From the NCBI GenBank assembly GCA_938075415.1, contig CALJHC010000008.1, positions 1-44,159 on the forward strand: 44,159 bases of DNA. The letters are read 5' to 3'. How positions within the stretch are numbered: position 1 is the stretch's first letter; every line of letters starts with the position of its first letter. The DNA comes from an uncultured Rubripirellula sp. (GTDB lineage: Bacteria > Planctomycetota > Planctomycetia > Pirellulales > Pirellulaceae). The position numbers and the translations under genes are program-made. The notes beneath the pieces are model-generated. The model did no database searches, was not told the DNA's origin, and worked only from the letters and a program-made list of their open reading frames with translations. Shown here one piece after another: positions 18,038 through 26,523 of this stretch.

Positions 18038-18368
18038 CCCTTCCAGCCTTCAATCACTCTGCACCATGCCTGTCTTGAAACAAACATCGCGATATCTGCT
18101 ATGCGGTGACGTCGTTTTGCCACACCTTCCAGCCAACGCTGCGCTGTTTTAAATCAATCTCTAGCGAAATCGGGGACGCAGTTGATGGTGAACTCTCTCA
18201 ATCCGTCGGCCAAAGTCTTTGTGTTAGTTTCTTGACCCCGCGGGGTGGAAGTAATTTGGCTGTGTCGTCACCACGACCCGCAGACAGAACCTCAAAGAAG
18301 CGGTTGTCTACCTTGCGTGGCTTCAGCCTCGCACCAGCAATTCGCGACGAGCCCAGCGTCCATTGGAA
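18038..18368. other. Intergenic stretch downstream of the transposase relic
   Basis: This contains the second copy of the degenerate dispersed repeat (about 18173-18240) and otherwise nothing recognisable. It separates the dead transposase from the convergent DUF1501 gene and may be the tail of the same old element. Confidence 0.4.
18173..18240 (+). repeat. Degenerate dispersed repeat, copy 2
   Basis: This segment aligns with 9029-9105 in the same orientation (blocks GCAGTTGATGGTG, AATCCGTCGG, CAAAG and AGTTTCTTGACCCCGC). Its end block, AGTTTCTTGACCC, also occurs in reverse orientation near 23634-23660. It starts about 135 bases after the transposase relic. Confidence 0.6.
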
Positions 18369-19820
18369 TCAAGCCAAGAGATCTTTCACAACTTTGCCAT
18401 GAACATCCGTCAAACGATAGTCTCGTCCCTGAAATCGGTACGTAAGCTTCTCATGGTCAAAACCCAGTTGGTGCAGGATGGTGGCCTGCAGATCGTGGAC
18501 ATGGACAGGATTTTCCGCAACGCTGAACCCCAGCTCATCTGAGCTTCCATAATCGAATCCTCCCTTCACGCCGCCCCCCGCCATCCACATCGAAAACACG
18601 TCAGGGTAGTGATCGCGACCAAGCACAGCACTCTTTGCCGTGCGTCCTTCCCGAAATGGGGTTCGTCCAAACTCTCCCCCCCAAACAACAAGCGTGTCCT
18701 TCAGCATGTCACGTTGCTTCAGGTCTTTGATCAAGGCAGCAATCGGCTTGTCCATCGTGGCACATTTATTGGTCAGACCTTCGGTCAGACCCTCCTGCTT
18801 TCCGGTTCCATGAAAATCCCAGCCCCAGTCAAATAACTGAACAAACCGAACCCCAGACTCGACCAATCGCCTCGCCAGCAGGCAGTTGTTGGCGAGGCTG
18901 GCACCACCGACTTTCGCCCCATACTGATCCAGTGTCTTCTGGGACTCTTGTGAAATGTCCATCACTTCCGGAACAGCAGTTTGCATACGAAACGCTAGTT
19001 CATACTGTGAAATTCGTGTCAACGTTTCGGGGTGCCCCAGTTCGTTGGCCTGGATTTCGTTGAGGTCTTTGAGCGCATCAAGACTCAAGCGTCGCATGCT
19101 GCGATCCATGCCTTGCGGATTTGAGGCGTAAAGAACGGGATCCCCTTTGGATCGGCACTGGACCCCTTGATACACCGAGGGCAAAAAGCCACTGCCAAAC
19201 GAATTTTTTCCACCATTGGGTTGCACCCCACTTGAAATCAGCACCACAAAGCCTGGCAAGTTCTCATTTTCACTTCCCAGGCCATAAGTGACCCAAGACC
19301 CAATGGAGGGCCTTCCCGATCTCGGCGAACCGGTATAGACAAGCAACTCGGCGGGTGCGTGATTGAACTGATCTGTGTGCATCGAGTGCACCACACACAT
19401 TTCATCTGCGATCTCGTGAAAATTCGGAATGGCATCCGACATCCACATCCCTGATTGGCCTACTTGGGACCATTTCCTTGGCGAACCCATCAGTTTGGGA
19501 ACTCCAGAGGTGAATGCAAATTTGCGGCCAGCGAGAAACTGATCAGGGCAGTCCTCCGCATTGCGTTTCACCAACTCAGGCTTGCGATCAAACAGATCGA
19601 GGTTGGGTGGCGATCCAGTCATATGAAGATAAATCACACGTTTCGCCTTGGCGGGAAAGTGCGGCTGCTGCGGCGCCAATGGGTTCGCAGCAGTTCTTTC
19701 AGCACCAGTACCTTCGCCAGCTAACAGACTGCTCAAGGCAATTCCGCCCAGACCTGCTGCGGACTGTTGGAAAAAATGTCGACGAGTCTGTTGCTGAAGA
19801 TGTTCGAGGAATCGTTTCAT
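18369..19820 (-). CDS. DUF1501 family exported protein
   Basis: This 483-residue DUF1501 protein has a Tat-type leader ([15 protein letters not shown] near residues 12-26). DUF1501 proteins are a large planctomycete family with an alkaline-phosphatase-like fold according to family knowledge; the physiological substrate is not established. Visible family segments are [15 protein letters not shown] (about residue 64), [39 protein letters not shown] and [12 protein letters not shown] near the C terminus. The gene follows the DUF1549/DUF1553 gene by 51 bases in the same direction. This is the standard two-gene arrangement in planctomycetes, implying joint function, probably in the periplasm. Confidence 0.92.
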   Translation of the reverse strand: MKRFLEHLQQQTRRHFFQQSAAGLGGIALSSLLAGEGTGAERTAANPLAPQQPHFPAKAKRVIYLHMTGSPPNLDLFDRKPELVKRNAEDCPDQFLAGRKFAFTSGVPKLMGSPRKWSQVGQSGMWMSDAIPNFHEIADEMCVVHSMHTDQFNHAPAELLVYTGSPRSGRPSIGSWVTYGLGSENENLPGFVVLISSGVQPNGGKNSFGSGFLPSVYQGVQCRSKGDPVLYASNPQGMDRSMRRLSLDALKDLNEIQANELGHPETLTRISQYELAFRMQTAVPEVMDISQESQKTLDQYGAKVGGASLANNCLLARRLVESGVRFVQLFDWGWDFHGTGKQEGLTEGLTNKCATMDKPIAALIKDLKQRDMLKDTLVVWGGEFGRTPFREGRTAKSAVLGRDHYPDVFSMWMAGGGVKGGFDYGSSDELGFSVAENPVHVHDLQATILHQLGFDHEKLTYRFQGRDYRLTDVHGKVVKDLLA

Positions 19821-19871
19821 GACTGTTTCAAAAAATGGTTGTTGAATTGAGTAGAGAGAGCAGAGTCAGTG

Positions 19872-22800
19872 TTAACGTTTCATAAACATCTCGTCGAGAT
19901 TCAAGATCACGTTGCCTACAACTGTCCACGTCGCAAACTCGGTTTCGCTTCCGCCTTCCGGCAATGGCCCGAGGGGCACTGTTGCCATCTGCTTTGCCTG
20001 TTGTGGTTGTTCTTTAAATTTCTGGGCTACAACACGGGACAATTCGGTGATCCGTTTCACTTCCGCTTCGGATGGTTCACGAATCAGGCAATGCCGGAAG
20101 GCGTACTGTATTCTTCCTTCCGGATCCGTACTCTGTGCGATCATTGATCTTGCCAACGACTGGGCAGCTTCTACGTAAACAGGATCGTTAAGAGTCACTA
20201 ATGCTTGCAGTGGTGTATTGGTGCGAATACGCCTAACGGTACAAACTTCACGATTGGGCGCGTCAAATTGAGCCATCGAAGGATACGGGCTCGAACGCCG
20301 CCACGAAGTGTAGATTCCGCGTCGATAACGATTCTCTCCGCTGCTTGCCTGCCAGTCCGTCGCTGATCCAAAAGCTGCCTTGAGACCCAGTGATGGTTGC
20401 GGGGGTTTCACGGGTGGTCCATACATGCGATCACTCAGCAGTTCACTGACAAACAATGCCTGGTCACGCACCATCTCGGCAGAAACCCGAAACCTCGGGC
20501 CTCTCGCATAAAATCGATTCGCTGGATCAGCAAGTCTCAATTCCTCACTAGAAAACGAACTCTGGCGGTATGTTGCTGACGTCACCAAGAGCTTCAAGAG
20601 ATGCTTCAGATCCCACCCTCCTTCCTGCAACTCAACCGCCAGCCAATCAAGCAACTTTGGATGCGACGGCAAATCACCCTGCGACCCAAACTCCTCACTG
20701 GTCTGGACGATTCCCACGCCAAAAATCTCTTCCCAGTGGCGATTCGCAATAACGCGTGCGGTAAGCGGATTCTCAACATCAACCAACCACTTCGCTAACG
20801 CCAGTCGGTCCGGCTTGAGCCCCTCGGGTAATGCATGAAATATTTCAGGTGTCCCTTCTCCGACAACAGCTCCGGTATTTTGATAGTTGCCGCGAATCTG
20901 CACACGTGTTTCGCGTTTTGCTGAATCTGCCAGTTGCCCCATCACGGGGACTGTGGTCGCAGGTTTGATGGATTCCAAACGAGCTTTGGCCTGGTTCAAT
21001 GCATCTCTTTGAATCTTCAATAATGGCGTGATACTGCGGTGGTAATCCGCCAAGGCAGCCAGTTGGTCAACACTAAGTTCCTGTTTTTCCTGCCACTGCC
21101 TGACAAGGTCCAGAATCTCTGGCGGAATTGCAGCAATTTCCGAGAGGCCCTTATCTGAAGTCATCGAGATACGAAACTGATCCAGAAGGTGCTTCGGGTG
21201 GTCGGAAGCTTGGTCGATCGTCACGATCAGATCGACATCTTCCAACGACACGGCCTGGCTGGGCAAGACGGTCAGCGTGTGGGGACGTCCCTGTTGCGGT
21301 GCGATCGCCCACCCACTTCCATCATTTTGCAAAACTGCTGCTGCAGGAAAACCTTTCTGTTCGTGATCAGCAAACGCAACAGCCAAGGGAATGATTGATG
21401 GTCCACCTGTGTTGAATTCAGAACTGGGTGATGGAACCTCCACGGGAACCTCTTGCCAGACAACATCGCGGTTACCATTTAACAGAGACACCCGATATCC
21501 CTTCAACCGTTGTTGAATTGCTGGCGTCCCGTCGGTGCGATTCCAAATTGCAACACGGTCGATCGATTTCACCTCTCCCAAATCAAGTTCAATCCACGGA
21601 TCCTGCTCGATTTTTGTGTGGCTTACTGAGCGATTATTGAAATTCCCGTCAGTCTTCCCATCATTTGCAAATTCTTTCTTCCCGCCAAAGTCCTCAGAAC
21701 TCGCTGTGATTGTTCCTGCCAACGCAACGTTCTCACCCTCGACAAACGCTTGAATTTCAGCCAAGTGAATCATTTTCCCTGATCCGGGCAGATCAACTCG
21801 AACGTACTGTGCATCAATCGCAGCTTTGGATTTTTTCTGAAGCATTGCCTTCACATTAGAGACAACAAAGTTGTCGGTCTGCGCTGCCGGCAACTCCAAA
21901 CGCAAGCCAACGAGATCGACATTCTCCACTGGAAAAGTCAAACGGTACTGATCCGTAGCCGGCTTTTCTCCGTCAACCACGATCCATCCATCTTCCACTG
22001 CCAATTTGCGCCCATTTGCAGACAGGATTGACGGCTGGAGGGTCGTCCAAGTCGCAACCGTTTTCAGGCCTGACAACCATTCACCTCGTGCTTTTTTAAG
22101 TTCAGGCGTGTCGGTGTCGATCGTAAGCTGCAACGAGGAGATTTCATCTGACAGGAACTGTTTTTTCGCATTCTGCTCATCCGTCCAAACGCTGATGACC
22201 GGACTTTCATTTCGACGATCTGCGTCCTCGGTGCTGTTGAAAAACGCAAAGAGCTTGAAGTACTCGTCCTGAGTGATGGGATCATACTTGTGAGTATGGC
22301 ACTGCGCGCACGCGATTGTGGTTCCCATCCAAACAGCCATCGTCGTGTTCACGCGATCAACGACTGCCACGTTACGAAACTCTTCATCATTGGTTCCACC
22401 TTCGTTGTTTGTCAAAGTGTTGCGATGGAAGGCCGTTGCGACCAACTGTTCTTGTGTCGGATTATTCAGCAGATCGCCCGCAATTTGCTCGATGGTAAAT
22501 TGATCAAACGGCTTGTTGTCATTCAGTGACTTAATCACATAGTCTCGGAAGGCCCAGATGGTTCGAGGAGGGTCGTCAGCGTAGCCCGCAGAGTCAGCGT
22601 AGCGAGCGAGATCAAGCCACACTCTTGCCCAGCGTTCACCGAAAGCCGGCTTCTGCAATAAACGATGAACATATTGTTCGTACGCATCATCTGATTCATC
22701 CTCCACAAATGCCTTCGCCTCAACCCATGTGGGTGGCAGCCCAATAAGATCCATCGAGACGCGTCTTGCCAGCGTCAACCGGTCAGCTTCAGGTGAGGGC

Positions 22801-23318
22801 GTGAGCCCACGAGATTCCAGTTCGGCGAGAACAAAATAGTCAACCGAGTTGCGTGGCCACTTTTCTAACTGCACGTCGGGCATGGTAGAGCGAGTGGGTT
22901 TCGTATACGCCCAGTGCCTAGCGTAGCTTCCACCCTCAGCAATCCAGCGACGAACCAGTGCAACCTCTTGGGGCTCCAAACGCCTGCCTTTTCCTTCAGG
23001 CGGCATCTTCAAGTCTTCATCGTCGGTGGTAAGCCGATGAAGCAGCTCACTGGCATCAGGATTTCCCGGAGTAATCGCGGCGTATCCCCCCAAGTCCAAT
23101 CTCGAACCCACCTGAGTATCGAGTCGTAATCCGGCTGCCCGCTCGTCTTCATCCGGGCCATGACATGTCAAACAATTGTTCGAAATCAATGGTCGAATCT
23201 GGGTGTTGAAATCGACCTCTTTGGCCGCAACGCAGTTCCCTTCCATGATCGTCAGCAATACGATAAGGAGAGGAAGCAATCTGATGCTGGTGTGACACGA
23301 CTGGAGAAAAAGTTTCAT
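19872..23318 (-). CDS. PSCyt1/DUF1549/discoidin-like/DUF1553 (PSD1) protein
   Basis: This is a 1148-residue planctomycete cytochrome-like protein. The ATG at 23318 is preferred over an upstream in-frame TTG (23336) because it opens directly into the signal peptide ([21 protein letters not shown]). PSCyt1 follows with CLTCHG (C49, C52, H53) and a KMPPEGKGR loop. DUF1549 (PSCyt2) covers about residues 140-370 and ends in the typical [18 protein letters not shown], a second CxxCH. An F5/8 type C-like segment ([13 protein letters not shown] to the WIELDLG stretch and IDRVAIWNR) lies mid-protein and could bind glycans. DUF1553 (PSD1) occupies the C-terminal third ([41 protein letters not shown]). 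It is paired with the DUF1501 gene. The combination of heme motifs with a carbohydrate-binding-like module suggests a surface or periplasmic oxidoreductive role in polymer use, which is inference. Confidence 0.92.
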   Translation of the reverse strand: MKLFLQSCHTSIRLLPLLIVLLTIMEGNCVAAKEVDFNTQIRPLISNNCLTCHGPDEDERAAGLRLDTQVGSRLDLGGYAAITPGNPDASELLHRLTTDDEDLKMPPEGKGRRLEPQEVALVRRWIAEGGSYARHWAYTKPTRSTMPDVQLEKWPRNSVDYFVLAELESRGLTPSPEADRLTLARRVSMDLIGLPPTWVEAKAFVEDESDDAYEQYVHRLLQKPAFGERWARVWLDLARYADSAGYADDPPRTIWAFRDYVIKSLNDNKPFDQFTIEQIAGDLLNNPTQEQLVATAFHRNTLTNNEGGTNDEEFRNVAVVDRVNTTMAVWMGTTIACAQCHTHKYDPITQDEYFKLFAFFNSTEDADRRNESPVISVWTDEQNAKKQFLSDEISSLQLTIDTDTPELKKARGEWLSGLKTVATWTTLQPSILSANGRKLAVEDGWIVVDGEKPATDQYRLTFPVENVDLVGLRLELPAAQTDNFVVSNVKAMLQKKSKAAIDAQYVRVDLPGSGKMIHLAEIQAFVEGENVALAGTITASSEDFGGKKEFANDGKTDGNFNNRSVSHTKIEQDPWIELDLGEVKSIDRVAIWNRTDGTPAIQQRLKGYRVSLLNGNRDVVWQEVPVEVPSPSSEFNTGGPSIIPLAVAFADHEQKGFPAAAVLQNDGSGWAIAPQQGRPHTLTVLPSQAVSLEDVDLIVTIDQASDHPKHLLDQFRISMTSDKGLSEIAAIPPEILDLVRQWQEKQELSVDQLAALADYHRSITPLLKIQRDALNQAKARLESIKPATTVPVMGQLADSAKRETRVQIRGNYQNTGAVVGEGTPEIFHALPEGLKPDRLALAKWLVDVENPLTARVIANRHWEEIFGVGIVQTSEEFGSQGDLPSHPKLLDWLAVELQEGGWDLKHLLKLLVTSATYRQSSFSSEELRLADPANRFYARGPRFRVSAEMVRDQALFVSELLSDRMYGPPVKPPQPSLGLKAAFGSATDWQASSGENRYRRGIYTSWRRSSPYPSMAQFDAPNREVCTVRRIRTNTPLQALVTLNDPVYVEAAQSLARSMIAQSTDPEGRIQYAFRHCLIREPSEAEVKRITELSRVVAQKFKEQPQQAKQMATVPLGPLPEGGSETEFATWTVVGNVILNLDEMFMKR

Positions 23319-23633
23319 GGATCTGCGTTGTATCAAAACAGGGGAGTGAAAGAGATTGACGCTGAGTGACTGATGAATTCACTGTGCTTTGGATCAATGG
23401 TGCTTTCGGAATCCGGCGCCTCGTTACTCCGGCAATCCGGATCTAGCAGCGGTGCATCGCCAACACAGAATGCGCATGGTGGGGGGACCGAAAACCGTAT
23501 CCCCAGTTTAACAGAGATTTACTCAAGAGCCGGGTTTTAATCTGATCCTCTCACGCTCCAACCCTGACCGGCTGTTTCTGCTCCCTTTTCGGTGTTGATC
23601 TCGATGGATTCGTTGATTACCGCGTTGGCGTAG

Positions 23634-23660
23634 GGTCAAGAAACTCAGTCGAACCTCAAA
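23634..23660 (-). repeat. Degenerate dispersed repeat, end block only (copy 3)
   Basis: The reverse complement here reads TTCGACTGAGTTTCTTGACC, continuing CTACGC. It shares AGTTTCTTGACCC with copy 2 at about 18222-18234 and resembles AGTTTATTGACCACGC of copy 1. Only the end block is convincingly conserved, so the assignment is tentative. Confidence 0.4.
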
Positions 23661-23773
23661 CAGATGGTGCGTGTGACGTTTAACCGATGGCCATCGGTTC
23701 ATCTTGTTCTATCGGACGTTCACAGTTGCGTCGACAATGTTTCTGCGATCGCTCTCACCATAGCGCCGCCAAG

Positions 23774-23824
23774 CTTCGAATGCTCACAAGCTTCGAATGC
23801 TCACAAGATTCGAATGCTCACAAG
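23774..23824. repeat. 17-bp tandem repeat, three copies
   Basis: Three contiguous units of the form (C/A)TTCGAATGCTCACAAG lie at 23774-23790, 23791-23807 and 23808-23824, with a partial fourth (ATTCG). The first base alternates C, C, A. There are no spacers. The TTCGAA core is itself a palindrome. The array is located upstream of both flanking divergent genes. Confidence 0.9.
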
Positions 23825-24295
23825 ATTCGCCGAACAGCTTTGCATGTCACAGTACACCCATGATCGTCGCGGATTTGCGCACGTCCCCTGGACTTCGATG
23901 AAATTCATTTCGGCACACTCGCCGCAAGCTGAGTCGCGTGACAAGCTTTCGACAGGACACCGGCCAGGCATGTCGCTGGTTACCCTATTCACTGCTTGAG
24001 GTCGAGAGAGACTTTTGCGTATCTCCGGACATGACTCTCTCAAGTACTTGATCGCCGCCTTGCAACGACAAGATCCCACCATCGAAGTGATTGAATTGTG
24101 AACACCGAAAACTTGATTTTTGAAAGGCGAGACCATCAAGAGTTTCCACAACGAATCGGACCTCGTTTTTTATCTTCCTGCGTCGTTCACATTTTGCGAT
24201 GTGTCACGCCAAGAGCAAGTGCTCTGCAGTATGATATCCTTGATCGAAGCAGAGCCGACTTGGACGTGAAGTGCGAAAAAATGAGCTTGACCGCT

Positions 24296-24310
24296 CGAAG
24301 AGGCTCTTCG
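24296..24310. promoter_or_regulatory. 15-base palindrome upstream of the serine hydrolase gene
   Basis: CGAAGAGGCTCTTCG has two perfect 7-base arms around a central G. It ends 41 bases before the hydrolase ATG (24352). It could be an operator or a small mRNA hairpin. No repeat copy was seen elsewhere in the window. Confidence 0.4.
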
Positions 24311-24351
24311 TCTTCTGTTATGGCCATTGCAGTCTAAACATCTAGGTTACT

Positions 24352-25611
24352 ATGCATTTCATCACCCGACTGGTATCACACCTCGTTAATCGTTTTCCGC
24401 TTTCCATCATCCTGTCTCTGAGTGTGTTGTTGTGCCAGGGGATCAGCGAGGAACCAAAGTCAAAGCACGGGGGACTCAATCCACGAATGCAACAGGACAT
24501 CAGTGCCCTTCAGCGGAACTTGATCCATGATGAAGTCACAGGCAGTAACATCGTGATCGTTTCCCATGCCGGCAAAGTGATTTACGAATCGCTTCAAAAT
24601 TCTGGAAAGAAGGGAGATCGGGATGTTACCAAAGCATCATTGTTTCCCATTTGGTCGATGTCCAAACCGATCACCATTGTTGCAATGTTAACGCTGCATG
24701 AAAAACAGCTTTTCGAATGGGAGGATCCTGTCGCGAAGTACATTCCCTGCTTCAAAAATCTGATGGTGCAAGAGGGTAAAGTGATTCGACCAGCCCGGAC
24801 ACCGTTGCGAATCATTGACTTGATGACGCATCGATCAGGATACGGATACTATGCCTGGGATGGTCTCCCAGTTGAGAATGATCAACCTGAGGCGAATCAA
24901 ACGAGATTTCGGGATCTTCAGGAATTCTGCGAGGTTGCCGCTCGCTATCCACTGGCATTCGACCCGGGGACGGACTTCATGTATGGAAACAGCCAAGGCA
25001 TTCTCGGACGCCTAGTAGAAGTGGTTTCCGGTGTTTCCTTTTACGACTATCTGAAGACCGAGATCTTTAAACCTTTGCAAATGAACGACACCAGTTTTTC
25101 GTTGGACGGAAAGCGAAGGGAGCGGTTTCAGCCGCTGTTTATCAATGCCGGTAACCTCAAAGGATTTACTCATCTTTTGGATGAGATGAATTACAGCCCC
25201 GAGAGTCGTGCCCACTTTGGTGGTGATGGTTTGATTTCAAGTGCGGACGATTACTCCAGGTTCTGTGAGATGCTGCTCCATGGCGGTGTCTATCGCGGAA
25301 AACAGGTTGTTTCAGAGGCCAGCCTAAAATCCATGACTGAAATACACAGCAAAAACATCCTGCCACGCTTTTGGCCGAACGTCGATATGGGGCTAAGTGT
25401 GTTCGTCTTGAACAATACAAATTCGGAATCGTCGCAGGCACCACAAGGTATTTACGGCTGGCAGGGATATCACAACACACACTTTTGGATTGATCCAGAA
25501 AACGATCTGTTTGTTCTTTTCATGACGCGGGCTCGGGAGTTCTCTTTCGAAATCCCCAAGCAATTGCGCCAGGCCGTCTATGGAATCAAGCAGAGCGTCA
25601 CGGCGCCGTAG
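24352..25611 (+). CDS. Exported class-C beta-lactamase-fold serine hydrolase
   Basis: This 419-residue protein of the beta-lactamase/transpeptidase-like superfamily (Pfam Beta-lactamase type, EstB-like) has a signal peptide in the first about 30 residues (hydrophobic ILSLSVLLC). The catalytic S-x-x-K is S102-M-S-K105 (PIWSMSKPI). The Y-x-N-like motif is Y211-G-N213 (FMYGNSQG). The third motif region is HFGGDG (about residues 288-293), where KTG stands in true class C enzymes. The context MTHRSGYGY is typical of family esterases and D-amino peptidases. The substitution in the third motif argues for an esterase or peptidase rather than an antibiotic-resistance enzyme. It is monocistronic, flanked by long spacers and convergent with the giant surface-protein gene. 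Confidence 0.9.
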   Translation: MHFITRLVSHLVNRFPLSIILSLSVLLCQGISEEPKSKHGGLNPRMQQDISALQRNLIHDEVTGSNIVIVSHAGKVIYESLQNSGKKGDRDVTKASLFPIWSMSKPITIVAMLTLHEKQLFEWEDPVAKYIPCFKNLMVQEGKVIRPARTPLRIIDLMTHRSGYGYYAWDGLPVENDQPEANQTRFRDLQEFCEVAARYPLAFDPGTDFMYGNSQGILGRLVEVVSGVSFYDYLKTEIFKPLQMNDTSFSLDGKRRERFQPLFINAGNLKGFTHLLDEMNYSPESRAHFGGDGLISSADDYSRFCEMLLHGGVYRGKQVVSEASLKSMTEIHSKNILPRFWPNVDMGLSVFVLNNTNSESSQAPQGIYGWQGYHNTHFWIDPENDLFVLFMTRAREFSFEIPKQLRQAVYGIKQSVTAP

Positions 25612-25696
25612 CGCTGCCGAGGGGGTGTTCCGTTTGACAGATCCATCAAAATTGTCAGCCGCAGGATTCGTGTCAGGAACAATCCCAAGACATTCA

Positions 25697-25744
25697 CCTT
25701 CCCCGAACAAGACCTTCCCCGAACAAGACCTTCTCGGTAACAAG
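25697..25744. repeat. 16-bp tandem repeat, two exact and one degenerate copy
   Basis: CCTTCCCCGAACAAGA is present at 25697-25712 and 25713-25728. A third unit at 25729-25744 begins CCTTCTCGGTAACAAG and is degenerate. It lies about 85 bases downstream of the serine hydrolase stop. Confidence 0.85.
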
Positions 25745-26213
25745 TCTCGGTTTTTATGTTTCGTGTCAGCTTAACGCCGTGATACTTTTGCGTCATACCC
25801 GTCTGGCTTGGTCTGGCCGTTTAGCGAACTGGAGATCCACGAACTTTTTTGCACGCGGTAAACACGGTGGTGTTAAGCGATGAAACATTTGTCGTTTTCA
25901 AACGACCGTTTCGCGTTGGGCTAACAAGATACAGAGCTTTTCCAACAGCATTGTCTTTCTGACTTTGCATCGATGGTATCGATCTCGAACGAAAACCTGG
26001 GCTTACCAAGGCAACGCCCGAGATTGTTGGCCGAAGTTTTCGCTTGGCTCATCCGGTTCTCCCTCGCTCCGCACCTCCCCAGTCTTACGACAATCGGTGT
26101 AGTGTCTGCTGCGTGGTGCTGCCGTTTTGGCTCGTTTGGTCGCCAGCGCTTCATGGTCTGAAATCAATCCTGACCGAGAGATTGGGTCTCATCTGCCGAC
26201 GCAACGACAGTTT

Positions 26214-26342
26214 TCACCGGCCGAAACATACATTCGCTTTTTTGACTTCAGGGGCAACAGCAAAAGCGCAATCGAGGAGGTGCTTGGCTTCAGCCTCGTT
26301 CAACGCGACCAACATTTCTCGCCGATCTGGCATGAATTCCAT
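26214..26342 (-). CDS. Possible 42-residue ORF of unknown nature
   Basis: ATG at 26342 to TGA at 26214 encodes a compact, charged helix-like peptide (DRREMLVALNEAEAKHLL, then DCAFAVAPEVKKANV). Composition is protein-like and unlike its surroundings. An in-frame stop lies a short way upstream. I recognise no family and see no clear ribosome binding site. It may be a fragment of a decayed gene rather than a live one. Confidence 0.25.
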   Translation of the reverse strand: MEFMPDRREMLVALNEAEAKHLLDCAFAVAPEVKKANVCFGR

Positions 26343-26523
26343 GTGGATCCTTGAACCACCACGCGGTCTGACTCAGAACCCCAACCATGAGTACACGTTA
26401 CTCCGTGGTGAGCTGGCTGTAATCATCACCTTGACCCTTTTCTGCCACGTCCGTTCTGCGAATGACCTCGAGGTTGCCGGTGGGATAAACCGGACTGGTC
26501 ATCACCGAACTTTAGCAACAGTT

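Larger units (their letters stand above)
23319..24351. other. Divergent intergenic stretch, PSD1 gene to serine hydrolase gene
   Basis: This spacer must hold promoters for two divergent genes. It contains a 17-bp tandem array (23774-23824), a reverse-oriented end block of the dispersed repeat (about 23634-23660), and a 15-base palindrome 41 bases before the hydrolase start. A minus-strand frame at 23801-24151 (116 codons) has protein-like stretches such as CGECAEMNFIEVQGTC, but I recognise no family and do not call it a gene. Confidence 0.45.
25612..26523. other. Convergent intergenic stretch with a 16-bp tandem repeat and a short ORF
   Basis: No long gene is supported here. The stretch contains a 16-bp tandem repeat at 25697-25744 and a possible 42-codon minus-strand ORF at 26214-26342. 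Overlapping plus-strand frames are low-complexity and judged to be chance. A weak inverted repeat (CCGGT/ACCGG near 26480) lies just beyond the stop of the giant gene, without a T-tract. Confidence 0.45.

Noticed and set aside
216..23824. Tandem arrays as possible CRISPR arrays
   Set aside because: Units are 15-19 bp and directly adjacent, without spacers, and no cas gene is present.
23801..24151. Minus-strand 116-codon frame with Cys-rich protein-like segments
   Set aside because: No family recognised, no start signal, and it overlaps the tandem repeat array; kept only as a remark on the spacer.
24352..25611. Antibiotic-resistance beta-lactamase
   Set aside because: The third active-site motif is HFGGDG rather than KTG and the context matches EstB-like esterase/peptidase members.
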